Source: Flavobacteriia bacterium (lineage in GTDB: Bacteria > Bacteroidota > Bacteroidia > Flavobacteriales_D > Crocinitomicaceae). From it: 55,105 nt of DNA. A program made the translations under genes and the position numbers. Positions within the stretch are counted from its first letter, which is position 1; each line of letters starts with the position of its first letter. Shown piece by piece: positions 18,404 through 28,773 of this stretch. The notes beneath the pieces were generated by a model. It did no database searches, was not told where the DNA came from, and worked only from the letters and a program-made list of their open reading frames with translations. The stretch spans positions 1 to 55,105 of the forward strand of contig CANHRS010000009.1 in the NCBI GenBank assembly GCA_947463445.1, given 5' to 3'.

Positions 18404-20368
18404 TTAGGATTTACACGAATAATTTTCAAATTCTTCGTGCATTTCTTGTTGGTATTGTTTGGTAACATTGATTGGAACATACTCTTCCATTACGTTTGTT
18501 TTATCTAATCCAAAATCTTCCGCTGCTTTTAATCCGGTAGACTTAATGAAGCGATACGCTTTCACACAAATAATTTGGAAGGTGGTAAGCTTATTATCTG
18601 TTGCTACACGAGAACTCAAAACGACAAATTTAAAATCTGGATTTTCCATATCATCACGGACACAATCGAAGATACTTTTACCTTCAATCTCGCCTTTTTG
18701 CACCATATGATCATGAATTTTTCGGATCATATACTCAATTCTGTGTTCTTCTTTGAATCCAAGTTGTAAAGAAACGTGGTAGCAATGTTTGTCAATAATT
18801 TCATTAACAGAATAATCAACTCCCCAAGGATCTGCTTTTATCTCTAGATGTAAAAACCAAACAATATCTGCTCTACGTGGGCGTTTTTTAAACAAAGAAT
18901 AATAAACGGTAGAATCTAGTTTTGCAGGACTCACACTTCGAGTAGGATATACAAGGTTCGTTGCTTCGTAGGGTATTTTATAATCCAATCGAACTTTTTC
19001 TAATTTATTTACAACACGAGACATTGGAATATATTCCGTGATGTTTGCACGTAATTGTCTTGCTTTGTAAAACAAATAAAGTGCAGAGAAAAATAAAATT
19101 GCCAACACTAAGGTAAACCAACCGCCCTCTGGAATTTTGTGAATATTTGAGAATAAAAATACCCCTTCAACCACAAAGAAAACAGCAAAAATTAAGGTGA
19201 AAATAGCTTTTGATTTTGGATAACGGATATACAACATTAAAATCAGTAATACCGATGTCATAATCATATTAATGGTGATTGCCAATCCGTAGGAAGCTTC
19301 CATTTGGGAAGATGTTGGGAATTTCCATAGTACTAGTAAACAACCAACTAACAAAACACCATTGATAAACGGAATGTATATTTGTCCTTGGTGATCTGTT
19401 GGATATTTTACTTTTAAGTTCGTCCACAATTTCAATTTAATCGCCTCATTCATCAAGGTGAAAATACCCGTGATTAGGGCCTGGGAAGCAATGATAGTAG
19501 CAGCAGTTGCAATCGTCACTGCAAAAATCAACATGTCTTTTGGTACCATCGCATAGAAAATAGTTTGTTTTGGTAGCAAATGGAATCCAGGAGTTAACGC
19601 CAAAGCCGCTTGACCAAAATAATGGATTACCAATACAATACTCATCATTCCCCAACTCACACGTATATTTCCTTTTCCACAGTGACCCAAATCCGAGTAT
19701 AGTGCTTCTGCTCCAGTAGTACATAAGAAAACAGCACCTAGAACCCAAAATCCGCCAGGTACATTCACAATCAAGTTATAAGCCCACCAAGGATTTAAAG
19801 CCTTTAAAACGGTAGGATTTGCAGATAGATGCGTTAAACCCAAATACAAAAGGAAACCAAACCACACCAACATAATTGGTCCAAAAACTTTACCAATTAT
19901 TACTGTACCAAACTGTTGAATTGCAAAAAGCGCAAATATAATTCCGATGATAATTTGCATAATTGGCAGATCTGGATTGATATTCGCTAATCCTTCTACT
20001 GCAGATGAAATCGAAATTGCTGGTGTAATAAAACCATCTGCCATTAATGAAGCACAACCAATTAAAGTTGGTACAATTATCCATTTGGCTTTCTTGTCTT
20101 TTAACAAAGCATACAAGGCAAAAATTCCACCTTCTCCTTTGTTATCCGCATTTAGTGCGAAGTATACATATTTGATAGTTGCTAATAAAAACAAAGTCCA
20201 AATAACGGCAGATAAACCTCCTAAAACTAATCCTTCGGATAAATTTTTACCTTGGCTGGTAATGGCTTGAAAAACGTACAATGGAGAGGTACCTATGTCA
20301 CCAAAAACTATCCCGATGGTTATCAATACACCTGCAGCGGTAAGTTTGGTTTTATGCTCTGAACTCAT
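18404..20368 (-). CDS. kup: KUP-family potassium uptake transporter
   Basis: A 654-residue K+ transporter. The N-terminal signature [11 protein letters not shown] is at about residues 23-33 and is followed by about twelve hydrophobic spans up to residue 440; the C-terminal 200 residues are hydrophilic and cytoplasmic, as in KUP/HAK/KT proteins. It imports K+ probably in symport with H+. It has its own candidate promoter (TACATTTG on the minus strand at 20394-20401). prfB follows 26 nt downstream. No sign of a cyclic-di-AMP riboswitch is visible in the 126-nt upstream gap. Confidence 0.95.
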   Translation of the reverse strand: MSSEHKTKLTAAGVLITIGIVFGDIGTSPLYVFQAITSQGKNLSEGLVLGGLSAVIWTLFLLATIKYVYFALNADNKGEGGIFALYALLKDKKAKWIIVPTLIGCASLMADGFITPAISISSAVEGLANINPDLPIMQIIIGIIFALFAIQQFGTVIIGKVFGPIMLVWFGFLLYLGLTHLSANPTVLKALNPWWAYNLIVNVPGGFWVLGAVFLCTTGAEALYSDLGHCGKGNIRVSWGMMSIVLVIHYFGQAALALTPGFHLLPKQTIFYAMVPKDMLIFAVTIATAATIIASQALITGIFTLMNEAIKLKLWTNLKVKYPTDHQGQIYIPFINGVLLVGCLLVLWKFPTSSQMEASYGLAITINMIMTSVLLILMLYIRYPKSKAIFTLIFAVFFVVEGVFLFSNIHKIPEGGWFTLVLAILFFSALYLFYKARQLRANITEYIPMSRVVNKLEKVRLDYKIPYEATNLVYPTRSVSPAKLDSTVYYSLFKKRPRRADIVWFLHLEIKADPWGVDYSVNEIIDKHCYHVSLQLGFKEEHRIEYMIRKIHDHMVQKGEIEGKSIFDCVRDDMENPDFKFVVLSSRVATDNKLTTFQIICVKAYRFIKSTGLKAAEDFGLDKTNVMEEYVPINVTKQYQQEMHEEFENYSCKS

Positions 20369-20393
20369 TTCAAAAAATATAATAATTGGACAT

Positions 20394-20401
20394 CAAATGT
20401 A
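20394..20401 (-). promoter_or_regulatory. -7 promoter element of kup
   Basis: Read on the minus strand this is TACATTTG, an exact TAnnTTTG box 25 nt upstream of the kup ATG. An AT-rich inverted repeat (AAATATT, 5-nt loop, AATATTT; 20435-20453) lies further upstream. Confidence 0.45.
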
Positions 20402-20494
20402 TTTAAATCTTTGCAGTTTGAATTGTAAATACAGAAATATTTTACGAATATTTTAATAAAAAGTTAACTATTTGATATATAGTAACTAAATACC

Positions 20495-23400
20495 CTAATA
20501 ATTAACTATCCAACCCCGATTTTGCATCACCTGATGAAAAGTTATCAATTCATCGGCTTGATGTAAGGTATCGTAAATCGAATCAAATTTAACGTGCTGG
20601 TCTTTCAAGTACGTTGGTGTTAAAGCATAGGGGAAATTCCATGTAGATTCGGTATGTTTCTGCGCTGCATCCTGCAGATACAAGCGCAATAATTGCATGG
20701 ATTCGTTATCCGTAATCGGAAAATCACTTGCTAGCACGGAGGTGAATAAGTGAATTGATTTTTGCGCACGGGTAAACAATACGTTAAGTCGTCGGTAACC
20801 ATTGCGACGATTAAGTGGCCCCATACGTAATTGAAATTTTCCTGCTTCGTTCCTTCCGTAACCAATAGAGATAAATAATTGTTCGCATTCTTCCCCTTGA
20901 ACTTGTTCCAAAGTTTTGAAAAAACCGTGGCCAGTTTCCAAGTTTTCGCTTATTTTTTCTTTTGCAACAGAAGATAAATGTTGCCATATACAACTCAATT
21001 GTTCCTGTGAAAATGCCACTACACCAATGGAATCGGATGCAATTAGTAATTGTTTTTCAATTGCACGTGCTATTTTTTCTGCCTCTACCTCGTTTTTGCG
21101 TTGGGTAAATATACCATCGCTACAAACATGTAGTTGAATTGGATACGTTTGCTGCAATGCCGTTGGATATGCAAGTAATTGATTTTGATAAAAATGCTTA
21201 TTGGAAAATGCAATCAACGCCGGATGCTGACTACGGTAATGGTGTGTCAATGTACTTGATTTCCAGTAATAGGATGCATGGTGTAAAATATCTATTTGTT
21301 CCGACTTTTTGGAGAAATAACTGCCAGGTGCCATCTGTTTGCTATCCCCACATACCAATGCGCGCGCGCTTCGCTGCAACGCACCCAAAGCATGGGTCAA
21401 AGGTAATTGACTAGCTTCATCAAAAATAACTAATTCAAAAAAGGAAGATGCCATCGGAAACGAAGTGGCTACTTGACCAGGGGTACATAACCAAATCGGC
21501 ACTAAAAGTTCGATCCATTCTTTTGCTTCCGAATTGAGTAATTCGCGCATCGATTTAGTATGTCTAGTCTTTGCAAATTCTTTCACCAATATCGATTTTC
21601 CTTTTTTTAATCGTGCCTTTAACACTTTTTCTGGAGCTGATAATTTCGTGCTCGGGGTTTGTAAAATTCCGTGGTATGCATGAAATTTCGCTGCACGTTT
21701 GGCATGGATATATGTCACATATTCCTGACTATCCTGCTTTTCAACTTGGATTACAGCATCTAGTTTACGTCCTAATTCCTCCCCTGAAAACGTTCTTAAA
21801 ACAGGAAACAAATTTTCTAATTGAACAAGATGTGATTTCAAGACTATTTTTTCTAATGCCTCTAAGGTATTTGCTGCCTGAATCAAGCCATAATTGCTTG
21901 TGCTTAGTTGCTCTAAAAAAGCAGAATATGGAAGCAATCCTGTGTATGCATTTTGCAGGTGTTCCCCAAACGCAAGGAGGGTAAAATCGGTGTTAAATGT
22001 AAAATAAGTATGTAGATTATGTAAAAACTGTTTTATTCTTTGGTTATTTTCTACCAATTGTCTTCGGTATGTTTCCGAACGCTTTGTAGCCGCCTTTATT
22101 TTTGTGCTTTCCTTACTTTCCCATTGAATCACCCAAGCATAAATACTTTCTAATTCAGAAGTAATCGGTTGAACCCCTAGTTGCAAACAATCGATTTCTA
22201 ATTGGGTTAATGAAGCCTGAACGTATAGGTATTTTTGTGTTGTCGCAAGTACCTCCAAGATTGGTATTCGTGTATCGTTTAAACTACTTTCGATTTGGAT
22301 ACGTGTTTTTCTGCGTGTCCACCAAGAACCGCTTGTTAGATTACTTTCCCATGTACGAACCTGTAATGGTGTCGGTACTATTTTCCAAACCGTCATTTCT
22401 GTATGCAACAATGCACATTTCTTCTGCTTTTTTTGGAGTTCAAAGTACAGTTTCTTGAACTTTTTACGTAGTGTATCCTTTTCAAAAAGTGCAAACTGTT
22501 TTTTAACTACTTCGTTTTCGATCATTTGCACATACACAACCTCGGAAAGTAATTCTTCCACTTCCGAAACTGCTGTAACACCGAAGGTATTGTATAAAAA
22601 AGTACTTTCTTTTACATAGGTATCAATTACCTCATCTAAGTGTACGTTTTTCTCGAAACAGGTTTTTTGGAACGATTTTAGTGCATCGACATTTGGCTGT
22701 TGTGCGTAAAACTGAGCGATTTTTTCTACGTCCTGCAACCAATCTTTCATCGCTGGAACATTGGAAATGTATGGTACCGATTCGAGATCTTTATCCGCAA
22801 GCATTCCTAAAAACGTACTATAAGCTATCCCTCCAACTAATTCTTTGGCCGTTAATTTATCCAATAATAATTGCAGATTTGCCCTTTTTTGTTGTCCGAG
22901 ATACATCGGTTGGCGAACTTCCTGGAAGTTATTTTCTACTAATTTCCATGTCGCACTAAGTTGATCGATTAAATCCTTCGTGCGCGTTTCGCTAGTTAAA
23001 ACGAATACGTATGGATCTAATCCGTTTTTAGCAAGTTTTTTGGCGATTACGTCCAAAGCCGTTTTCTTTTCCGAAACAAGCAATTGAATCGTGTTGGATG
23101 TTAGGCGTTTTGCAAGAATATTGGTAATCAATTCCGATTTACCAGTTCCCGGAGGACCTTCCACCACTACATTTTGGTTTTCTAATAATTTTATGACTGC
23201 TTGTTGATCGCTATCTAGAGCACTTAGATTTCCTTCGTCCAAGAAAAGGGGCTGGTTGGTTTTAGCGCTTTCATTTCCCAATAAAGTTTGTACTAATTCA
23301 CTAGGAACTTGTGTTTGTAGCTCTTCCAGTTCTTTCACCAACAAAAAGCGATGGTGATGAAAATTTCCGATAATGGTTACCTCTGTAATTGGATATGCAT

Positions 23401-23866
23401 GTTCTTTTAAAACTTGATATACATACTCCTTTTTCGCTTCCAAAGTCTCCAAATCTGTACTCTCTAACGTTGAGTCATGGACTTTTTTATATTCCAACAA
23501 CAAATATGGATTCAGAAAAGCATCTTCCAGTTCAAACGAAATTTCGAGCGTATTTGTGTTTTTAATAATTCGGTAACGCAAGGGAACCAGCCAAATTGGT
23601 GTTTGCTGTTGATCGGAAATAGCAACCGTATCTAAGGCAATACAGAGGGTATGCGTATCTGCAGATTTATGTACCGAAGAAGAAAATGCAACTAGGCGTT
23701 TCCAAGCAGGTGTTAGCGGAAAAGAAATAGGCGAAGCGGAAGGTGTATCTATGTATACCAATTGCTTATTGTCACGAGAGCAATGAACCAAAATATCCGA
23801 AGAAGGAATTGCTAATAATTCTTCTAAATATGCTTGAAAATGTGATTTTTCATAGGTAGAATGCAT
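20495..23866 (-). CDS. large SF1 (Dna2/Upf1-like) helicase
   Basis: A 1123-residue protein with a split superfamily 1 helicase core: Walker A GPPGTGKS at 237-244, then an insertion of more than 500 residues rich in coiled-coil-like sequence, then Walker B FDEASQLPL near residue 815 with ALVCGDSKQMAP shortly after, and a C-terminal RecA domain with a Q-G-E-E-C and GYRRLNVLFTRAQ (motif VI, about 1020-1035). This is the AAA_11/AAA_12 arrangement of Upf1/Dna2-type DNA/RNA helicases. I see no phospholipase-D or REase nuclease motif, although the first 200 residues and the last 70 are of unknown fold. It is monocistronic. A role in DNA repair or in defence is possible; sequence alone does not decide. 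Confidence 0.85.
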   Translation of the reverse strand: MHSTYEKSHFQAYLEELLAIPSSDILVHCSRDNKQLVYIDTPSASPISFPLTPAWKRLVAFSSSVHKSADTHTLCIALDTVAISDQQQTPIWLVPLRYRIIKNTNTLEISFELEDAFLNPYLLLEYKKVHDSTLESTDLETLEAKKEYVYQVLKEHAYPITEVTIIGNFHHHRFLLVKELEELQTQVPSELVQTLLGNESAKTNQPLFLDEGNLSALDSDQQAVIKLLENQNVVVEGPPGTGKSELITNILAKRLTSNTIQLLVSEKKTALDVIAKKLAKNGLDPYVFVLTSETRTKDLIDQLSATWKLVENNFQEVRQPMYLGQQKRANLQLLLDKLTAKELVGGIAYSTFLGMLADKDLESVPYISNVPAMKDWLQDVEKIAQFYAQQPNVDALKSFQKTCFEKNVHLDEVIDTYVKESTFLYNTFGVTAVSEVEELLSEVVYVQMIENEVVKKQFALFEKDTLRKKFKKLYFELQKKQKKCALLHTEMTVWKIVPTPLQVRTWESNLTSGSWWTRRKTRIQIESSLNDTRIPILEVLATTQKYLYVQASLTQLEIDCLQLGVQPITSELESIYAWVIQWESKESTKIKAATKRSETYRRQLVENNQRIKQFLHNLHTYFTFNTDFTLLAFGEHLQNAYTGLLPYSAFLEQLSTSNYGLIQAANTLEALEKIVLKSHLVQLENLFPVLRTFSGEELGRKLDAVIQVEKQDSQEYVTYIHAKRAAKFHAYHGILQTPSTKLSAPEKVLKARLKKGKSILVKEFAKTRHTKSMRELLNSEAKEWIELLVPIWLCTPGQVATSFPMASSFFELVIFDEASQLPLTHALGALQRSARALVCGDSKQMAPGSYFSKKSEQIDILHHASYYWKSSTLTHHYRSQHPALIAFSNKHFYQNQLLAYPTALQQTYPIQLHVCSDGIFTQRKNEVEAEKIARAIEKQLLIASDSIGVVAFSQEQLSCIWQHLSSVAKEKISENLETGHGFFKTLEQVQGEECEQLFISIGYGRNEAGKFQLRMGPLNRRNGYRRLNVLFTRAQKSIHLFTSVLASDFPITDNESMQLLRLYLQDAAQKHTESTWNFPYALTPTYLKDQHVKFDSIYDTLHQADELITFHQVMQNRGWIVNY

Positions 23867-23930
23867 CTCCGATAAGCGATAAATGGCATGTCAAAGGTAA
23901 GAAAATATAGTGTGTTCTAGGAATAAACTT

Positions 23931-23938
23931 TATCTTTG
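23931..23938 (+). promoter_or_regulatory. -7 promoter element immediately upstream of the fRMsr start
   Basis: TATCTTTG ends only 4 nt before the ATG at 23943. In Bacteroidota the transcript starts about 5-7 nt after this box, so the mRNA would be leaderless or nearly so. Confidence 0.55.
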
Positions 23939-23942
23939 TTTC

Positions 23943-24422
23943 ATGGCAGAACACTTCTCCCTTATTGGAACTACCCGCGAAGAACAATACACTTCTTTGC
24001 TTCCGCAAATACAAGCATTGGTAGGGGATGAAAAAAATCTGATTGCCGTGTTATCGAATACCGCTGCTGCTTTAAAACAACAATTCGGATTTTTTTGGGT
24101 TGGATTTTATATCGTAGAAGCAGAACATTTAGTGCTTGGCCCATTTCAAGGAACGGTTGCATGTATGCGCATCGTAAAAGGAAAAGGTGTATGTGGTACT
24201 GCCTGGGAAAAAGAAAGTTCACAATTAGTCCCAGATGTCGATGCATTTCCAGGACATATCGCTTGTAGCAATGCATCCAAAAGTGAAGCAGTAATTCCAA
24301 TTTTGAAAGGGAAGGAGGTTGTGGCCGTACTAGATGTGGATAGCGACAAACTAGCTGATTTTAGTCAAACAGATATTATATATTTAGAAAAATTATGCAA
24401 TTGGTTAAGTACTTATTTTTAA
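23943..24422 (+). CDS. msrC: GAF-domain free methionine-(R)-sulfoxide reductase
   Basis: A 159-residue GAF protein that reduces free methionine-R-sulfoxide. The three family cysteines are present in VACMRI, GVCGTAW and HIACSN, and the closing DVDSDKLADFSQTD block is typical of fRMsr. I place the start at the ATG at 23943: the in-frame GTG at 23910 lies upstream of the -7 box and would not be transcribed from it. Divergent from the helicase gene (76 nt between starts). Its last 28 nt overlap the next gene in another frame, suggesting coupled translation. Confidence 0.9.
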   Translation: MAEHFSLIGTTREEQYTSLLPQIQALVGDEKNLIAVLSNTAAALKQQFGFFWVGFYIVEAEHLVLGPFQGTVACMRIVKGKGVCGTAWEKESSQLVPDVDAFPGHIACSNASKSEAVIPILKGKEVVAVLDVDSDKLADFSQTDIIYLEKLCNWLSTYF

Positions 24423-25951
24423 TTGTATTAGGTAGCATCACCTTCGGTTGTGCGATACAAGGTTCTATCGATGGTGGTCCGAAAGACACACGCGCTCCTC
24501 AGATTGTTTCCAGTTCACCCAAAGCAATGTCGACCAATTTTCAGTCGAAAGAAATACACTTTAAACTAAACGAATTTTACAAATTAAACGATCCAAGCAC
24601 CTCGCTATTTATTGTTCCAGCCGATGTAAAATTGGAAACAGTTGCAAAAGACAAAGAATTAACTGTTAGAATCAAAGGAGAACTTCAAAAAGAAACAACC
24701 TACGCACTTTATTTTAACAAAACCATTCAGGATATTCACGAAGGGAATGATACCCTAATGACCTATGTTTTTTCTACTGGAAATTGGATTGATTCCTTGA
24801 GCTATTCTGGAGAAGTGAAAGATGCTTTAACTCGTTTGCCACTATCCAAATTAAACGTTTGTTTGTTAGCAGATACAGCCCGTAATTATAGTCAAAAGGC
24901 GAACTATTTTACCACTACCGATGAACAAGGTGCATTTACTTTTTCCTACTTAAAACCTGGAAAATACCATGTAATCGCATTTAATGATAAAAGCAAAGAT
25001 TTAATTCCACAGGCCTTTGAACATGTTGGATTCTCCAAACAAGCGATAGAAATTACTAAAATTAGAAAAGATAGCGTTCCAATTTTAGTGTTTCCGCCAG
25101 CACCTAAGCGCTTGATTCGTTCGGCTAGTTTTGTAGGTCCCAGCGAAATCGTATTAGGAGCAACGAATGAACTACAAACCGCACGATTTTTCCTGAAAGA
25201 CAAAGAAATTAAACCTTTTGTGCAAGCACACGGAACCGATTCATTAAGTTTATTTACCGAGTTACAAGCATTGGATACACTCGCTTTACATATTCACACT
25301 GCCAATTCGAAGGATAGTGCTTATATACGTTTACCTTTAAAAGAAAAGCAAAAAACACCTCGTTGTTGGACAAATCCAAAACAACTGCCGAATCAAGCAA
25401 TTCACCTTTATTTCTCAGACCTAATCACGCGATTCAATACGGATTCTATCCAAGTATTTGCAAATGATACACTTCCTTTGAAATTTCAAACAAGCAAAAA
25501 CACCGAAAATTCAATCGCTATTCAACTACCTAAAAACGAGTATAAAAATCTAAAAATTAAATTATTACAACAATCTATTCTATTCAAAAACTTTACCGGA
25601 AACTACAAAACAGAGTTAACCATTACTCCTATAGATGAAAAACAAATAGGGAATGTGATTGCAAAAATAGATTCCGTTCCTACAGGAACTATCATCGAAC
25701 TTTTTCAAGGAACAAAATTAATCGAATCACATACCAAACAATCCAATGAAAAAACATACACCTTCGGATTTTTAAACAAAGGAGATTACCGAATTCGATT
25801 TATTTTGGATGAAAATAAAAACGGTCGCTGGGACACTGGGAGTTTTACAGAAAAAAAACAAGCCGAAGAAACACGTTGGTGGAATGAGTCAATTACCGTA
25901 CGTCCGAATTGGGATATGGAGGTGATGTTGGATTTGAAGAAATGTTTTTAA
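24395..25951 (+). CDS. lipoprotein with Ig-like (Big_5-type) domain
   Basis: A 518-residue lipoprotein: hydrophobic N-terminus and lipobox cysteine C19 (GSITFGC), followed by the recurrent Bacteroidota opening GGPKDTRAPQIVSSSPK and an Ig-like Big_5 domain (about 35-130). A carboxypeptidase-regulatory-like beta domain appears around 135-205 (SGEVKDALTRLPLSKLNV, then GAFTFSYLKPGKYHVIAFND) and a second similar stretch at the C-terminus (LNKGDYRIRFILDENKNGRWD). These proteins are surface or periplasmic lipoproteins of unknown role. The ATG at 24395 lies inside the fRMsr gene, a 28-nt overlap in a different frame; the lipobox fixes this start. Confidence 0.85.
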   Translation: MQLVKYLFLIVLGSITFGCAIQGSIDGGPKDTRAPQIVSSSPKAMSTNFQSKEIHFKLNEFYKLNDPSTSLFIVPADVKLETVAKDKELTVRIKGELQKETTYALYFNKTIQDIHEGNDTLMTYVFSTGNWIDSLSYSGEVKDALTRLPLSKLNVCLLADTARNYSQKANYFTTTDEQGAFTFSYLKPGKYHVIAFNDKSKDLIPQAFEHVGFSKQAIEITKIRKDSVPILVFPPAPKRLIRSASFVGPSEIVLGATNELQTARFFLKDKEIKPFVQAHGTDSLSLFTELQALDTLALHIHTANSKDSAYIRLPLKEKQKTPRCWTNPKQLPNQAIHLYFSDLITRFNTDSIQVFANDTLPLKFQTSKNTENSIAIQLPKNEYKNLKIKLLQQSILFKNFTGNYKTELTITPIDEKQIGNVIAKIDSVPTGTIIELFQGTKLIESHTKQSNEKTYTFGFLNKGDYRIRFILDENKNGRWDTGSFTEKKQAEETRWWNESITVRPNWDMEVMLDLKKCF

Positions 25952-26055
25952 TCGGAATTTCGTACAACACACACGATTCATACTTCGCCTTTTAGAAATC
26001 CATGCAATTCAAGGAGGAAATTACACTAATATGTTCTTTTATAAGAAAATATACA

Positions 26056-26063
26056 TAAATTTG
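26056..26063 (+). promoter_or_regulatory. -7 promoter element of the 26.1-kb lipoprotein gene
   Basis: TAAATTTG matches TAnnTTTG and lies 21 nt upstream of the ATG at 26085. Confidence 0.5.
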
Positions 26064-26084
26064 TTGACTAAAATAAATGAAACT

Positions 26085-27413
26085 ATGAAAAAAACAATCT
26101 ATTTAGCATCTTGCTTAACTTTTCTGGCGCTTTTTACAGCGTGTAAAAAAGAGGACGTTAAACCAAATCCTACTCCTACGACTGGTACAACAACCAATGG
26201 TGGTGGAGGTAGTGGTCCGGTAATTAATTACACACCGGAACAAAACAAAGCAAACCTGCAACAATCTGGTTTGGATGCGATGAAAGAAATGGATGATGCT
26301 AAAAACATGAAGGTTTTAGAAAATCTTATACATTTCTCTGAACTTGTGGATCAAAAGGATCCTATTGAAGGTACAAACGTGAAAGCATTAATGCCTATAA
26401 TTATGGTGAATGCTTTAACTAATTTCAAAGAAACAGGTAACCCAGAAGTTGTATACGCAGCTATGAGACAAACAAAGTCATTTAGCGATGTGGATAACGC
26501 AGAAGCATTATTTAATGAGATTAAAGGAATTTACACTTGGAATGCTAGTGAAAAAAAATGGGATAAAACAGCTAGTTCTAGTTTTATATTCAAGTTTCCT
26601 GCTACCAAAAACAACATAGGCAACAATGCTACCTATACAATTGACTACACTCCCTATAAAGGAAAAGTTGCTGCTACCGAACTTGAAGGAAATATGCCTT
26701 CTAAATTAACTGCAAAATTAGATATCGACAATACCAATTATTTATCATTTGACTTCAATGCAAGTTATGACGGTGAAGGAATTCCAACTTTCATTGCTTC
26801 TAACTTAAAAGTAGAAAGTTTCAATTTTAATGTAGAAATGAATTCTTCTTCATCAGAATTAAGTTCCAAATTTTCTTTTACGCATTCTGGTAAAAATATT
26901 GTTTCAATGGCTTGTTCTATAAAAGGAAGTTTTGCAAAAGCTAACCTAGAAACTTTAGAAGATAATGTAAAAAATGTAGAAGATGTAGACAAAGTAGTAA
27001 CTTCTATGAGTGGTTATTTACAAGTATATAATGTTAAATTAGAATCTTCTGCAAACGTAAAAGCATTTACGGATGAAATCAGAGCTAAAGGTGGTTCTGA
27101 CAATATCAACGATGATAAAGTATGGTTAGATCTAGTAAATAAGCATTTAATTCATTCTATTTATTACACAGACCGTAACGCGAAAATTGGTCATGGAGAA
27201 TTATACATGAAAAAATATACAAATACGTATACGAATTGGGTAAATGGTGTTGCAGTTCAACAAACCGAAACTGATGAAGATGCTGGAGTTAGAATCGTAT
27301 TTGAAGATGGTTCCAAAATTGATTTAGAAACTTATTTTGAATCTGGGTTTGATAAACTTGAAAACGAATTTGAAAATTTCTTAAATTCTATGGAAAACAA
27401 TTATGATTTATAA
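26085..27413 (+). CDS. secreted lipoprotein of unknown function
   Basis: A 442-residue lipoprotein: signal sequence with lipobox cysteine C20 (LALFTAC), a low-complexity linker rich in Pro, Thr and Gly (about 25-48), then a mixed alpha/beta domain of about 390 residues with many Asn, Asp and Lys and an acidic C-terminus. I do not recognise the family. The ATG at 26085 is chosen because it opens the signal peptide and lies just after a promoter box; an in-frame ATG at 26031 would put 18 extra residues in front and lies upstream of the promoter. A strong terminator follows, so the gene is monocistronic. Confidence 0.8.
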   Translation: MKKTIYLASCLTFLALFTACKKEDVKPNPTPTTGTTTNGGGGSGPVINYTPEQNKANLQQSGLDAMKEMDDAKNMKVLENLIHFSELVDQKDPIEGTNVKALMPIIMVNALTNFKETGNPEVVYAAMRQTKSFSDVDNAEALFNEIKGIYTWNASEKKWDKTASSSFIFKFPATKNNIGNNATYTIDYTPYKGKVAATELEGNMPSKLTAKLDIDNTNYLSFDFNASYDGEGIPTFIASNLKVESFNFNVEMNSSSSELSSKFSFTHSGKNIVSMACSIKGSFAKANLETLEDNVKNVEDVDKVVTSMSGYLQVYNVKLESSANVKAFTDEIRAKGGSDNINDDKVWLDLVNKHLIHSIYYTDRNAKIGHGELYMKKYTNTYTNWVNGVAVQQTETDEDAGVRIVFEDGSKIDLETYFESGFDKLENEFENFLNSMENNYDL

Positions 27414-27435
27414 AAAGTAAATCTGAAATTAGAAT

Positions 27436-27462
27436 AGGCCGTCAGTAATGATGGCCTTTTTT
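27436..27462 (+). terminator. rho-independent terminator
   Basis: AGGCCGTCA, loop GTAA, TGATGGCCT (9-bp stem with one G-U pair), followed by a run of T. It ends the lipoprotein transcript 22 nt after its stop. Confidence 0.85.
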
Positions 27463-27624
27463 AATTCCTATAAATTCGTTAATTCCACGAATAGTAGATT
27501 CTTTGGAATAGTTGTAGGTTTTTGACGCAATTGGTGTAATCGTTGCAAAAACAATCAATCCAGTCTTTTTTTCTTTCCTCTTTTATGTATCAGCTCATTT
27601 CAACTATTTCGTTACTTTTACTCC

Positions 27625-28773
27625 ATGAATTCCGCGTTCGCATCATGGAAAATTTACCTTGCCATTCTCTTTGGTTTGAGCATTACTGGATACTTGTTAT
27701 TCAACAGTTTGAATCAAACACACTTTATTGCATCCAAGCAATATGCAACGCACTGCTGGAAAGATGTAAATCACAACCAGCAAATCGATTATGCGGATAC
27801 AAAGGAGTTTTATCGCTGTCAAAATGGCATATACAAACAAGAAGAATTAAGCGATATACTTACCGAAATCTCTTGGAAACCTGCTTCCATTTTTTGGATT
27901 TTTCTTGCCCTGCTATGCATGGTTGGTCGCGACTTCTTCTATATGTTGCGCATTCGAATATTAACAAAACAACAACTGACTTGGAAAAAAGCGTTTAATG
28001 TCATTTTATTGTGGGAATTTGCTTCTGCCCTTTCTCCTGGAGTGGTTGGAGGAGCTACCGTTGCGATGTTTATTCTCAACAAAGAAAAAATCAATTTGGG
28101 TCGTTCCACCTCCATCGTTATGATTACAGCACTTTTAGATAACCTGTTTTTCATCTTACTTATTCCATTTGTGTTTTGCTTTATTTCTTCCGACATGCTC
28201 TTCCCAAATGCAACATGGGTAGATAAAAGCATCGCCTTGGTATTTTGGGGTGGATTTGGAATTATTGCCTTGGTTTGCGTGTTACTGTTTATAAGTGTCT
28301 TTGTATTTCCTAAAGGAATCGGACAACTTCTTTACAAACTTTGTCATATCCCTTTTTTGCAAAAATTTCAAGGGAAAATGCTCCAATTACAGCATGATCT
28401 ACAATGGACATCCCAAGAAATGAAACAAGAAAACAAACGTTTTTGGTTCGGGAGTTTTGGCGCTACCCTGTTATCTTGGACCTGCCGCTATTTGGTCATT
28501 AACTGTGTATTGGCGGCATTTTTACCCATTTCGTTTTTTAACCATATCTTTATTTTAGGAAAGCAATTGGTACTTTGGATATTCATGTTGATTAGTCCAA
28601 CACCTGGTGCGAGCGGTATCGCAGAATTCGCTTTTGGAGAACTCATGGGTGAGTTTAGTACCTCCATTTTGTTAATCGTAGCACTTGCAGTTATTTGGCG
28701 ACTCATCTCCTATTTCCCTTACCTCATCTTAGGTTCGATATTATTGCCTAAGTGGTTGCAGAAAAAAGCCTGA
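27625..28773 (+). CDS. membrane protein of the lysylphosphatidylglycerol synthase TM (UPF0104) family
   Basis: A 382-residue polytopic protein with about seven or eight hydrophobic helices, one at the N-terminus (about 9-27) followed by an extracytoplasmic segment of some 50 residues, then a cluster from 85 to the C-terminus. The G-x-x-x-P-G-x-x-G-G (SALSPGVVGGATVAMF, about 134-149) and SPTPGASGIAEFAFG (about 325-339) blocks are the two signature loops of the LPG_synthase_TM family. It lacks the soluble lysyltransferase domain of MprF, so it is a stand-alone flippase-like membrane module; the substrate is unknown. The reading frame is intact and it lies just upstream of lysS on the same strand, which carries its own promoter. 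Confidence 0.83.
   Translation: MNSAFASWKIYLAILFGLSITGYLLFNSLNQTHFIASKQYATHCWKDVNHNQQIDYADTKEFYRCQNGIYKQEELSDILTEISWKPASIFWIFLALLCMVGRDFFYMLRIRILTKQQLTWKKAFNVILLWEFASALSPGVVGGATVAMFILNKEKINLGRSTSIVMITALLDNLFFILLIPFVFCFISSDMLFPNATWVDKSIALVFWGGFGIIALVCVLLFISVFVFPKGIGQLLYKLCHIPFLQKFQGKMLQLQHDLQWTSQEMKQENKRFWFGSFGATLLSWTCRYLVINCVLAAFLPISFFNHIFILGKQLVLWIFMLISPTPGASGIAEFAFGELMGEFSTSILLIVALAVIWRLISYFPYLILGSILLPKWLQKKA

Noticed and set aside
20369-20494. Gap upstream of kup considered as a riboswitch (for example for cyclic di-AMP)
   Set aside because: Only 126 nt, AT-rich with no multi-stem fold recognised; a plain promoter box explains the region.
21139-22959. Several + strand frames of 80-140 codons opposite the SF1 helicase gene
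   Set aside because: They are shadows of the long helicase frame, with no recognisable domains, no promoter and low-complexity hydrophobic sequence.
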